Of a DNA stretch of 64,000 nt, positions 47,901 to 59,900 are shown in pieces; position 1 is the first letter of the stretch; each line of letters opens with the position of its first letter. A program made the position numbers and the translations under genes. Source of the stretch: Aurelia coerulea (lineage: Eukaryota > Cnidaria > Scyphozoa > Semaeostomeae > Ulmaridae); contig CM076944.1 in the NCBI GenBank assembly GCA_039566865.1, positions 23,429,001 to 23,493,000 of the forward strand, read 5' to 3'. The notes under the pieces were generated by a model. That model was given only the letters and a program-made list of their open reading frames with translations. It did not search any database and was not told the origin of the DNA.

Positions 47901-50900
47901 GAAGATAATCCATGATTTTGCCAAGAGGATGAGCACTTCGACATAAAGTTTGTATGCTATTTCGTAGTTTTTCAATCTATTAAAGAAATCAAAAGTGTAT
48001 TACCTGATGATACTAAGAAATATCAGAGATATCAGAGCTTACACATGAATTTCAAGGTAAATCAACGGAGTTAAAATTGGCGATAACCAGAGAGAGCGGG
48101 CACTCTAAACAAATATCTTCTTTTACATTTGATGTACCTCAATTATGTTTTTGCCTTCTTTTGTTCTATTTTTACACTAGATCGTGCTATTTCCGTTCAC
48201 ATAATGTCAATCAAATCTGTTAAAACAAATAGCCTGTTTAAAATCGCAAAAATCCTAAACCCAATAATAATATTGCGTTGGTTTTATATTGATGTCCTCT
48301 CTGCGGCCTCCCTTGCAATTACAGTATTTAATATAAATTTCTATCGAATCTTTCAGTTCTATAATGGGTAAACTAAGGCACTGCTTGGTTGCGATACTAG
48401 CCTACAACGCTACCTGCTAAATTTGCATCAACAGAATATCGTTTGACTATTCATAACTCTTTGAGAACTTTCACAGAGCCTCCCTTTGCGTCTCAATAAA
48501 AATCTACTGGAAATTCATACTGGCTGAGAACAGAGGAAAGTATCCGATTAACATTGATCAGGAAGGGTTACCCTTACCCGCATCTTCAATTCAAATCAAA
48601 GCACCTTTTCCGTGGAGGCATGAAACATGATTTTTCATTTCATGATCAAAATAACTTGCATTCAAGATGAAAATAACTTACCTCTTTTTGAGCAATTTCC
48701 TTCTCTTTCTTCCTTGTTGCGTCGATTATGACAGGTTTTTCCTGGAAGGAAGTCAAAATGATGCAACGGGGAATACAATCGTATGAAAAGTACTATTAAT
48801 ACTCTATCATAGGAATAAAGATTGCTAGCTAGCGCCTTTCCGGTGCCTATTTATATTCTGCCGATGCAAATCTTCACGTCAAATTAGTTTAATGAAACAA
48901 ATACATTACATTCGATCTACCAAGAAAAACAATTAAACTCTGGGGCATTACCATTTCAAGAAACGTGGACCTTGGACTTGGAGCTAAACCTCTATAACTT
49001 CAACTCTCAAAAGAGACAGATTCGTGTGAGTTCACAAGTTATCGAGATATCCCTAGATCTACCCATATGTAAGCTGACGGGATATGCTTAAATTGTAGCA
49101 AGGAATTAAGTTCTGAATCGTATTCCCAACCTTTTAAATGCTATTTTTGCTTATAAATAAGCACCCCGAGAAAACTGGACTGGCCATATGCACCCAGTAC
49201 ATTCCCTGAAAATGCCCATACCAACATTCTTTAAAACAAAATGTAAATTTCGGCGCTGCGTACCCCCTTCAATCACAGATTAGTGAAAGTTTTTACTTCT
49301 AAAAAGGGTAATGCTCATTCGAAGAACTGGATCATAAATGTACCGGGTGTCCTGGAAAAAAGTTGGGTCCAGTGACGAGAATGCTCTTCAAGCAATTGCT
49401 AACTGATTTAAACATGTTCTCCAATAATTGACTTGAACTTGTATACCTCGTTTGTGATATTGATGCTTCGAATGCTGAAATATTAATGTTTAGAGCCCAA
49501 ATTTCTTGTCACCTTCAAACCCGATATTTGGTGTTTTGGCCTCAGGAAATTCTTGAAGCACAGCAAATAAATCAATATCCTTGATGAAATGTAAAAAAAA
49601 AACCTAGGTCATATCATATCCTGTTTGATAGAAGTCATCAATTGTGCAGTTTCATGATTTCTTTTAATTTCAGCTTTCAATGTCGATGTGCTTCGAGAAT
49701 TTGCAGGCCAAAAGGCCAAAGCTCTGGTTTGAGGAGGATGCAAATTTGAGCTTGGGGTCTGTTTCCGGGAGCTGGGGCTCAAAGTTACGAATTTTCGCGC
49801 ATGCTTGCGCAGTTTCTGCTTTGTCATTCAATTCAACTGTCGAGGAACATTTAATCTTCGAGAGTGATTAGCCATTATTAAAGCTAAATTCAAGTCGCTA
49901 GATCCAACCAAATCTACAGTCATTTTTCTGGGAAAGCCGGTATGATCGCCATTGAGGTATGGTTAGAATTTGAAGATGAAATTGGGTTCTGCTAGCTATC
50001 AAAAAAGGAAAAAAGGAAAGTGTTGAGCAAACCTTATTTTGAAGTCCTTTTGATTGTACAATTTCCGCCTCTTTCTTACTGTCCAGCATTTTCGTCACCA
50101 AGCTTCCTGTTCAGAGGAAAGAAGTGGTATTTGAAAGGGGAGGTTACGATAATGGATAAAAATCAACTTCTTTGCATAAAGGGTGTTCCAATAAAGTTTC
50201 AAGATATCTGTTAAACTATCCCAAATTGATGACAATGCAAACGAGCTCCAAAATAGCTCAATCCTGACCGTTAAACCCTGAATTCACTTTTGCAGTGAAA
50301 TTGGTAGAGAACGTACTGAGTTTTTCGCTTTAAAGGCAGCGTTTGTACGAGGTTTCTCAATAATCGTAGAATGTGTTTCATTTGATTCATATCATTTGTT
50401 AGACAAATCCATTAGATTAATAAAGACATTTCGATATAATCATTAAGTTAAGGGGCATGAGGCAAAAAATGGATAAGTCTCAAATAATTTTTCTGAACTT
50501 TTTCGAATCGTCCACAATTCATTATCAACACATAAAATTAGGGGCTAAACAAGCTATTTATACTCAACGTGGAATTATCAAGATAGAAGCAAAAACACCT
50601 AGAAATCATGTAATTTAATTGTCAGAGGAGAGAAACAACGAGTAAGAAGTATCTAGGAAAAACTACTAAAGACAGAGCGGAATCGATGACTGTTGGGAAT
50701 TGAGTGAAGGCCGATCTCATGCTATTAATAAACTTTCAAAATTAGTAAATCAAACAAAGTAAATAAATCAAGTCATTTCTCAATAACTTGAAATGAAAGT
50801 TGCTTCTTGCTACGTATGTTGGGATTTGAAATGTTTCGATTCTTTGCAATATTTCAACAAAAAAATGGACCTTTTAGCTATTCTACAAAAGAGCTTGGAT

Positions 50901-53900
50901 CGTGCGTTATTTTGATACATTTTTATGCGCGAGGTTCGATCGAACGGCGTTAGAGCTATTGTGCATATTCGAAAATTCTACAACATGTAGCAAAATATCG
51001 TTCGATTCAGATTCTTTTTAGAATAGCTACAAGGTCTACTGACGAGAAGCAAGGCTATAGAGAAAATCCTCTTCTTCAACAGGGAAGTTTCATTGTTCTT
51101 AAAATTATGGACAAGTAGCTGGTTTTCAGCTGTGACAATCCAAAGCATCAATTCGATTATTGCGTAGAATAAAAAATAAGCATTAATCCTCAGTCATCTA
51201 ATTGGACTGGACAAGTATGATGCCATCACAATGTTAATGTTTTATCCTCCATCACAGTACTTTGATTCTAAACAAAAATTTTTCAACGACAGACAACAAA
51301 TAAAACAATTGGAAAAGACTTTCTAGATCAAATTTAAGAATCTGATTTGAAAAGCTACAGCTTGATTTCATGAACGTTCTTCATTAAACAAGGACCGAAA
51401 AAAGTAGGTTCTTATATATGCAGGTTTTCACTGTACTTTAAGTTTGATGCTTTTTGCGAACATCAGACATCAGAATTAGGATCCAAGCGAAATACTTGAA
51501 ACAGGTGTAATATGATTTAAAGAAACCTACTTACCATGTTGACCATCATCAAGTTCCAATTGACTGTCTGTGGTGTTCTTCAAAAGAGAAATTGTTACAA
51601 ATCACATTTCGTCATAAAAGAAATTGGTTTAAACAGCAAGTACACATCTCTCGAATCTTTTTTACCGCAAAATTTAGCGCATCCAACGAGCCTCATTCAA
51701 TTTCACGTCTTAAACATGCAAGGATTTTGATAGCAACGAGAATTTAATCAATTACATTTTCTCGTGATGAACTAAAGTTAATCAATGATAACATAATACT
51801 TCTTGATCTAATCAATCAATTTCAAAGAGTTAACTGCAAAACTATTGCTATGTTGTAGGTCAATCGACTCTTTGAATTTCTTTATTGTCAGGTAAAGCAG
51901 AAGAATTTAAGGACGTGTTAAGATGGCGAAACAGTGTCAAAGGATCTAGTATGGAACGCCATGACTGCCTTAAGTCATGCACTAACATTGCATTGCGTCA
52001 CTTTATCATTGCCTTATGTCATGGTCTTATTGGACTATGGCAATTAATCATTCAATTTGGTCATAGTTCTTTGTGTGCATTTGATGCATCACCGTGTGCA
52101 GCCTTACCTCTACAAGGTATTCTTCATTCGGTGCATTATCTTCAACAACAAATAAATCATCATCATCATCATCTTGATCTTTTGCATTATCTACTATCAC
52201 TGCATTCATTTGCTTTCCTGATCCCAACCTGAGATTGAGAGATCGATATATGAATAAGATGATTCATTCAGAATTCACAACATTTCACTGTCAGTATTTT
52301 CATCTCTTTGTATCAGGTGAGTCAAAAAAGTTAACACCTTTGGCGGGCTGTGGAAGAAAAAGTACGCGGCTGATATCCAAAGCTGACATGTTAATCTATC
52401 AGTCAAAGACTAACTTAGATGTTAATCTTTCTAGCGAAAATTCCATATTCGATTTTGGTACATAATTTACATGATTTAATTTAAATTCTATTTCTGAACT
52501 GACAATTGTATTCAGTTTCAAAGGCAGGTAAATGATGGACCGGAATTGAACATGGATTTCTCATTCCCATACAAACCCCTAACCAGTATTTTCCTGATTG
52601 ATGAGTCTAAAATGATAAGTGATTTTACCAAGCAAAGTTTCCCATCCAAATTAGCCTTTAAATCTGATTAAATGTTCAGTTGATTAGCATTTTGCAGCTG
52701 TGCGTTGCAATGCAAGTTTTGAAACATGAATTTCAAAAAACAGGTTAATAGTATCAAGACACCCATATCGAAAGTTGCCGAGTGCCTCAACTTTTGATGC
52801 GAACAATTGACTGTTCTTAAATAATCGTAGGTCCTAGGCAAATCACCAACTTTGATTCAAAATAGATGACACTTAGCTTGGAAAAATACGAATTTTTAGT
52901 GTTTCTTTTCCTTGTAAATTCTGTTTCACATCAGATGGTCAGGCATTTTACTTACCTAAATCTACTCCAAACGAGTTGCACTCGTTGCATCAACAAATTC
53001 ATCACAACACTGACCTGACATCTGGAGTGAAACTGAATCTAGTATAGTATCCTTTAATTTATAAATGTTCGTAGTGTGACTGTATACGGTTTAACGTTTC
53101 ACGTTTTTAGATATTGGCCATGGGGTAGTCATAGTCTTTCGCTCCCCATGGTATCGTACCTGTAGTGTCGTATAGTAATTAGAATTAGGTATAGTAGAAT
53201 GTAAAGTATCTTGTAAAATTTAATATTTGAATAAAAAAAAAATACGAATTACCACAATTCAGGATCAAATTCACTTTTTGCAAATTGAGTTAAAATTCAA
53301 CTGCATTTCTCGAATTTCATTCAAGTCCTGATTATGAATTTTTGCAGCGGTTTGGAGAAGCCTCTAGATTATCGTTTAAACTTACATCTGACTCACCAGA
53401 GTTAATAGAATAAGACAATCTTATCAATTGAAATGGCTGCAATTTTCCAACCAAAGAAATTTCGTCTCAATACTAGAAAATTTAAACAAATTATTTGCAG
53501 TACAAATTTAAAAATAGCCTTAAATAACGGCCTCATCGTAATAAACCTACAAACGCAACACTAAACACAGTAATCTGTGGAAGCAAAGCTGTTAGGTCCT
53601 GTAATAGAACTGGCTAATGCGCGACAAAACGCATTTTTGGTTATTCGACGCTGCTCTTTATTGCAGCTATTATCTTGTTTTCTCTCCTTTCAGGGTTTCA
53701 GATGAAGGCCCGTTTACACGATACCGTTTTCATTTCACATTGGATTGGGGGTGACAAGCCGATACGAAAATTGTTCTGTTTACACAACACCATTTTCGTT
53801 TCAAATCGAATTGGGGTTCTGTTCACTTGGAAACACTTTGTCTTGTGCTGTGTAGGATTCACCTCTGCTTTACCACCCACTGTGCAGTGCACCAGATCAA

Positions 53901-56900
53901 TAGGAGGCTCATAGAATTGATGAAGAGGTTCCGTTTTGAGATGATACTGGATTCGACCGTTTACACGACATCGGACTCATTTCATGCCACTTTCAGAGCG
54001 TTTTCATTTGAAAACGCGAAAACGGTATGCAGAATATCGGATTGGTGCGTTCTTGTTGCGTAAACAGAAGGCCAATCCGATATGAAATGAAAACGGTCTC
54101 GTGTAAACAGAGGGCCAATCCGGTACAAAACCAATCTGGCATGAAACGAAAACGGTATCGTGTAAACGGGGCCTAATTCGTTGTTTTCTTCCAGGATTTA
54201 AAAGTTTTTCTCCCTAGTTACTGGTCAATTTAGTAATCATACTTTAACAGCAGTTAAAAGTTTTCTTTCTACAGATTACAGTGTCTAATGTTTAATGCTG
54301 CGTTTGTGGGTTTATTACGATGGGTTTATTACGTTATCTAAGGCAGTTTTTTTTTTCAATTTTAGGAGCAAAAAATCAAGTTACTTTTTTACCGACACCA
54401 TTCTAAATACGAGTACAGTTTAAAATTGCGTCAACTGAGTCAGATCTAACGATTGGCATTCAATGACTGACTCCCGGAGGTTCACAAAATCTGCCATCGA
54501 AATCTTAAATGCGTTGAGCAACCATACCTTGGTTCAGCAGCTTGTATTTCATCGCTTCTTTTAATCTTCGGTGGAGCCGGTCTGGCACTGCTCGGTCGAG
54601 CTGCTCGTCTCCTGTAGAAGAAGAAAAGAAAGGTATAAAAATACTCGCATGAAGAAAGCGGACAGAGGTGCAATACCACGATACCAGGATTGCCTAAACG
54701 GCAGCTGCGCTGGCCCTCTTTGCTACCATCACCCACAATAGTTCTTTTTATTCTCTTGATAAGAATTTTGGGTGGAGCGTCCAAATCTGGTAAACTCTGA
54801 GAAGGATAACGAAAGCATGACCTACGATCGCACGTTCTCAGTAGATACACTGCTATCTGTGGCGGGAAGTTGCTTCGGATCTCCGAACACTTTCCAGAGA
54901 GATAATAAACGACAATTTTGCTGAGATTGAGTCACGGATGTTATGGTTTATACACAGGCAAGATTTGTATTCACCTTTTAGCCTTGTTTCTCAATACTTT
55001 CATTCTTTGTTAGCTGGCTTTGTTGTGTAACGTAACGAGCACTGTAATATTGATATGACTACGTCTAGCATTAGATCAAAGCTATTGTTAAACTTACACT
55101 CCAGATGATTGACGTATATTTGCATCTTCTTCAATCAATTTTTGGTCATCTTGTTTTTGTGCTTGCGATATCGTGTTTGCAACTGTTTCCAAAAGTAGAT
55201 AATAAGAGTATTAGGACATCAAATAGCTTTCTCTTAAGCTCGTATTATTAGAAAAAGCATAGGGGGACCAAACTGTGTCTCACTTTTGAGAATGATTGCG
55301 TGGTCCTAAATTTAATGTTTGAATGAATCTCAAAACGAGGCCAGGGGGCGAAGAGCAAACCTATTTTATTAATCATTCTGACGCTAAGACACGCAAAGGA
55401 AATCTGAGACACTATCTGCTAGATTAAGGTGTTTAAAATGCGAAAATGTTATTGAGGTTTATATGGAGCTTATCTGGGGGGTACAGGGAGGTTATAGAAG
55501 GGGGAAGGTCCAATTTTTACGTTTTCGGGTGTATAGCGCACAGTTCTTGAATATTTGTATTCTTTTTTGCTCATAAATACTCTCCATTTAATGACGAATC
55601 GAATTATGTATATATAGGTTATACGTGTTATGTCGCGTGTGTGACAATCAAGGGAGAAAATACTGAGAGTGGTCAATTAGGGGTACTGTAACCTTGAGAA
55701 AAATACTTGAAAACTGTTTAGAAACCTAAAAAAATAAGTTTAAATACAAGCATCCAGACCATTACAAAGCGAAAATTACATTTGAGCAAAAAGTCAAGAA
55801 CGACTGTTGGACATAAATAATGGAAACTTTCGTACGATAATAATCAGAGGATAAAAATCTTAGATGACAACCGAAAGATTCAAAGGGATTGCATTATAGT
55901 GCTATATGGTAATTTCATTAATAAATCTAAACAAGGTCAGACTGTAATCCTTATGCATCCGATGAAAAGATTATCAAGAGCAAAACACCTTTGCGATCAG
56001 AGTATTGGATTAATTTCTGCAGTTTATGCGGAAATATCTAAGCCACCTGTTCTGTTCTTATCAGCTTCTTTCTCATAAAAAATTGCTCTCGTAATGCACC
56101 TTGACGGCTGATTATATGAGAGTATTCAGCCAGTTTTTAACTGTAACAGGGCTAAAATTTGCATCGATTATATGCTGGTTTGAGCCGAGGCTGAAATCCA
56201 TATTTTGCGAGGTAAATCATTTCAAAATGGCATGAACATGCTGCAGTAATTATAGCCCGGTTGATACCGTAGAAGCTCTGTTCAGCCCCCGGGGGCTTAT
56301 TTTTGGACACTTTTTAGTTCTTTTACACCACATTTTGCGGTTTAAACATACAATTTAACGAACTAAATACATGAATACGACACAGTTTTATCTCAAACCA
56401 TATCCAAATTAACAAGCAAACTTACTTAGCTCAATAAATGGAAAATCTTTGGTAACCGTTGGAATTTGATATAATGGGGGGGGGGCTTAACAGAAAGGGG
56501 GGCTTAATAGAGCTTTTACGGTAATTATGATTTGCGATTGCCGTAAAAAAGCCGCAACATAGAACCCAGTTTTTGCAAAGCAGCCTGTTAAGTTTCTTAT
56601 TAAAAGGGTATTAATCTGGAAACAGGCTGAAAGGTTTCTTATCACATGGTTAAGAAACCTTCAGCGATTTCAACTGAAATCTTTCAAGAAACACTGAACA
56701 AACACTATCCAGCAGTATGTTCCTGTTACCTAGAATTCTCTCTAAATTTACTCAACCATAGCATACATTCCAAGTATGAATTGTCTTACGGTATTTGGTA
56801 GAAGTTATAACATATAATTTGGTAAATTTTTCGACAAATGGAAAAATGGAAAAAGAGTGGCGAGAGCGAGACCCGAACTCGCGACCTTCTGCATTCTAGG

Positions 56901-59900
56901 CAGACGATCTACCAACTGAGCTATCTCAGCCACACTTATACAGCAAGTGGGCTTCATTGATATCCAGATTAGTGTGGTGACGTAACCTGTATAATGTCTA
57001 GCCCACGCGACTCAATGTCCCAAACGCAGACCGGCTCTATGCCCTCGACGCAACCCTGACAGAATTACGTCACCTTAACGTCACCCTTTTCCCTTCCATT
57101 GTCTTACGGTATTTGGTAGAAGTTATAACATATAATTTGGTAAATTTTTCGACAAATGGAAAAATGGAAAAAGAGTGGCGAGAGCGAGACCCGAACTCGC
57201 GACCTTCTGCATTCTAGGCAGACGATCTACCAACTGAGCTATCTCGGCCACACTTATACAGCAAGTGGGCTTCATTGATTATAATGTCTAGCCCACGCGA
57301 CTCAATGTTATAACTTCTACCAAATACCGTAAGACAATGGAAGGGAAAAGGGTGACGTTAAGGTGACGTAATTCTGTCAGGGTTGCGTCGAGGGCATAGA
57401 GCCGGTCTGCGTTTGGGACATTGAGTCGCGTGGGCTAGACATTATACAGGTTACGTCACCACACTAATCTGGATATCAATGAAGCCCACTTGCTGTATAA
57501 GTGTGGCCGAGATAGCTCAGTTGGTAGATCGTCTGCCTAGAATGCAGAAGGTCGCGAGTTCGGGTCTCGCTCTCGCCACTCTTTTTCCATTTTTCCATTT
57601 GTCGAAAAATTTACCAAATTATATGTTATAACTTCTACCAAATTCCAAGTATGAATGAAGATGCTTTGCATGAAATCTCTAAAAAATGTTTAGCATCTGA
57701 TTTTAACAAATTATTAAATGTGAATTTATTTGGGATATTCCTACAAGAAACCTTCCTAAAATCAGGCTAAGAGGTTTCTTATATGAGGCCATAATTCCTA
57801 AAAAAAACCAGCCTGGGGTTTTTTATAAAGTGGTTTCTATTTTGCTGGTTCTTACTGTGTATGGAAATTTTCAGTCCGTTTAATTCAGCAGAAAATCCAA
57901 GCCTGTTTGTCAAATGCGAGCTGAAATTTAAAAGCGGCACACCGGGCTGAAACTTTTATCATGTAGCCACGCATTTGTTTTTGCAAAGCTTTGACCGTAA
58001 CACCGGGCTGATGTTTTAGCCCAACTAAGGTTACAACGCTAGTGTAATCAAGCCCTTATCTTAGCTGATCCAGGCACAGTTATCTTTCTCTTACTTGACT
58101 TATCGTCTCCAATCTGTCATTATTTATCCTAGCAATCAAACAGTATCACCTTCTTTTGAGATTAATCTTCGCTTATCTTTTATTAATTCCCTAGAAGCTG
58201 GTTCTCTTACGTCACTTCCAGTCTTACTTATGTCATCAAGCAGCATAAATTTCTAGCATTCTTAAAGCCCTAAACAAATATTGAAACTCTAAAAAGATAA
58301 CAAATCACACCCATACACACAGACCACTTAAGATTAAAATTCTACTTCATTCGTACAGTTTAAAGAGAAATTTCTTTCAATTATTCGACCAGTTATAAAT
58401 CCAACTTATCGCATATCTAGTATTTTAGGTACAAGATTATCAACGCTAGGCCCCGTCTTCAGTTTAGTGTCCCAAATGAACATCGTTTCAGACATTCATT
58501 TGACAGTTTTACTCCAGTCTGCACTTGTGATTTACGAGGGGCAATTCACTCCTAAAAAATCTCGTACACTGTTGGCAAAAATCCTTTTGTTTTCAAGAAA
58601 TATCCATCAAAAATCTGTAAAAATCCTTTTGTTCTAAACAATCTCGTACGCTTTTTAGAATGAGTGATTTGCCCCTCGGTGATTTAGCCAATAAGGATAA
58701 CGAACATTTCCTCCTGCACACCCTTCAGTATCACATCCTCATTTGAATTTCTTCAGCCAGTTCTCTGATATCCCAGGAATTGATTTGGTTTGCCTTGATG
58801 ACAAATCCCAATGCAACCTTCTTCTACATGAGAGCCCCTGTTGTACCATTATCAAAAATAACATCATTCTAGAGTCCACTATATCCATTATCAAAAACGA
58901 GGGTCGGTGTGATAAGGGATTAATGGAATCAAAACACAAGTAGAGGTTAGCCTTTCTTTTTTAAAGGTCCATCTCTACATAGATCTTGGTGCAGTCTGGA
59001 AAATCACATCACCAATCATCGATTCAGTCCGCAAATCAGCGACGTAGGAACCAGGGGGCAATAAACAACGAAGTGCCCGTTTTATTCTCAGGAATTGCCC
59101 CTTCAGCTTAATAAAAAAGTGCGCTTGAAGTGTCGTGCCCCTTCCTAAGTTTGAGATGCTTTCTATACGTCCCTGCAGCAAATTCTTGTTTCTGTGGAAT
59201 CTTCTGACATCTGTTATGTACAATAGTTTCCTTATTTTCTTCAGCTAAAACTGTATTTAAAGTTGAAAATTTTAAGTACCATCCATAGCCAGAACTCCGT
59301 CACTCTGTGCCTTTTTTGGCTATGGATGGTAAATTGTTGTATTGCAAGTATTGCGTTTTAGCTTCAATGATACATATACATATATACCGGGTGTCCCAAA
59401 ATGATGTATTATCGTTTGATTGCTTATATGTCCATAACCGATGAACCGATTTTCAAAAACTGGTAAAACCACAACCAACATGCAATTTAGCCTTTAGGCA
59501 ATCAAATAAAACAAAGTGTTTGAAAATCGGTTCAATGGTTATAGATATGTAAGCAATCAAACAATAATACATCATTTTGGGAGACCCGGTATATTCTTAT
59601 ATGAAAAGAGAAAAATAGATCACGTTCACTCACCATCGCTTGGGGATTCGTCGTCTTTGTCTGGATGAAAAGATGGAACATTTCATTACAACGGCAGCAT
59701 TAAAAAATAAATAGGGAAAGCCACTCTTCAAAATAAGGATAGTCCATAGTTATAACAAAATTTTTCTGTTAAATATTATAGGGAAAGCTTCATGTAAGTA
59801 AGCCATGCTAGAATACATACCGGGTGTCCCAAAAAATGTATACGGGTTTGGTTGATTCCAGCGATGTGAATTTAGCTTCAATCAATGTCTAATCACTCTA

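Larger units (their letters stand above)
56782..57641. mobile_element. insertion of three tRNA-like units, one inverted
   Basis: Target duplication ATTCCAAGTATGAAT (56767-56781 and 57642-57656). Unit 1 (56782 to about 57092) and unit 2 (about 57093-57300, internally deleted) are direct. Unit 3 (about 57301-57641) is inverted. Each has the block 'cttacggtatttggtagaag', a tRNA-like stretch, and a block with gtgacgt and acgtca. A 15-bp duplication points to LINE-type retrotransposition; the inverted ends point to a foldback. Confidence 0.75.
56540..57848. mobile_element. CAGTAAGAACC-family MITE, copy 2, split by a tRNA-like insertion
   Basis: The left part (ccgcaacatagaaccc) and right tip (tattttgctggttcttactg) match the copy at 45760-46188 in inverted order. 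The 860-bp insert at 56782-57641 interrupts it, flanked by a 15-bp duplication. Confidence 0.75.

Noticed and set aside
54715..54800. Extra TRAF3IP1 exon (SLPDLDAPPKILIKRIKR)
   Set aside because: An acceptor is plausible, but the available donors leave one base where the exon at 54611 needs two. Exon 55098-55182 joins 54611 directly in phase.
56857..57579. Three functional tRNA-Ser genes
   Set aside because: Anticodon AGA would require a long variable arm, which is absent. The acceptor stem is imperfect, and all copies lie in a repeat insertion.
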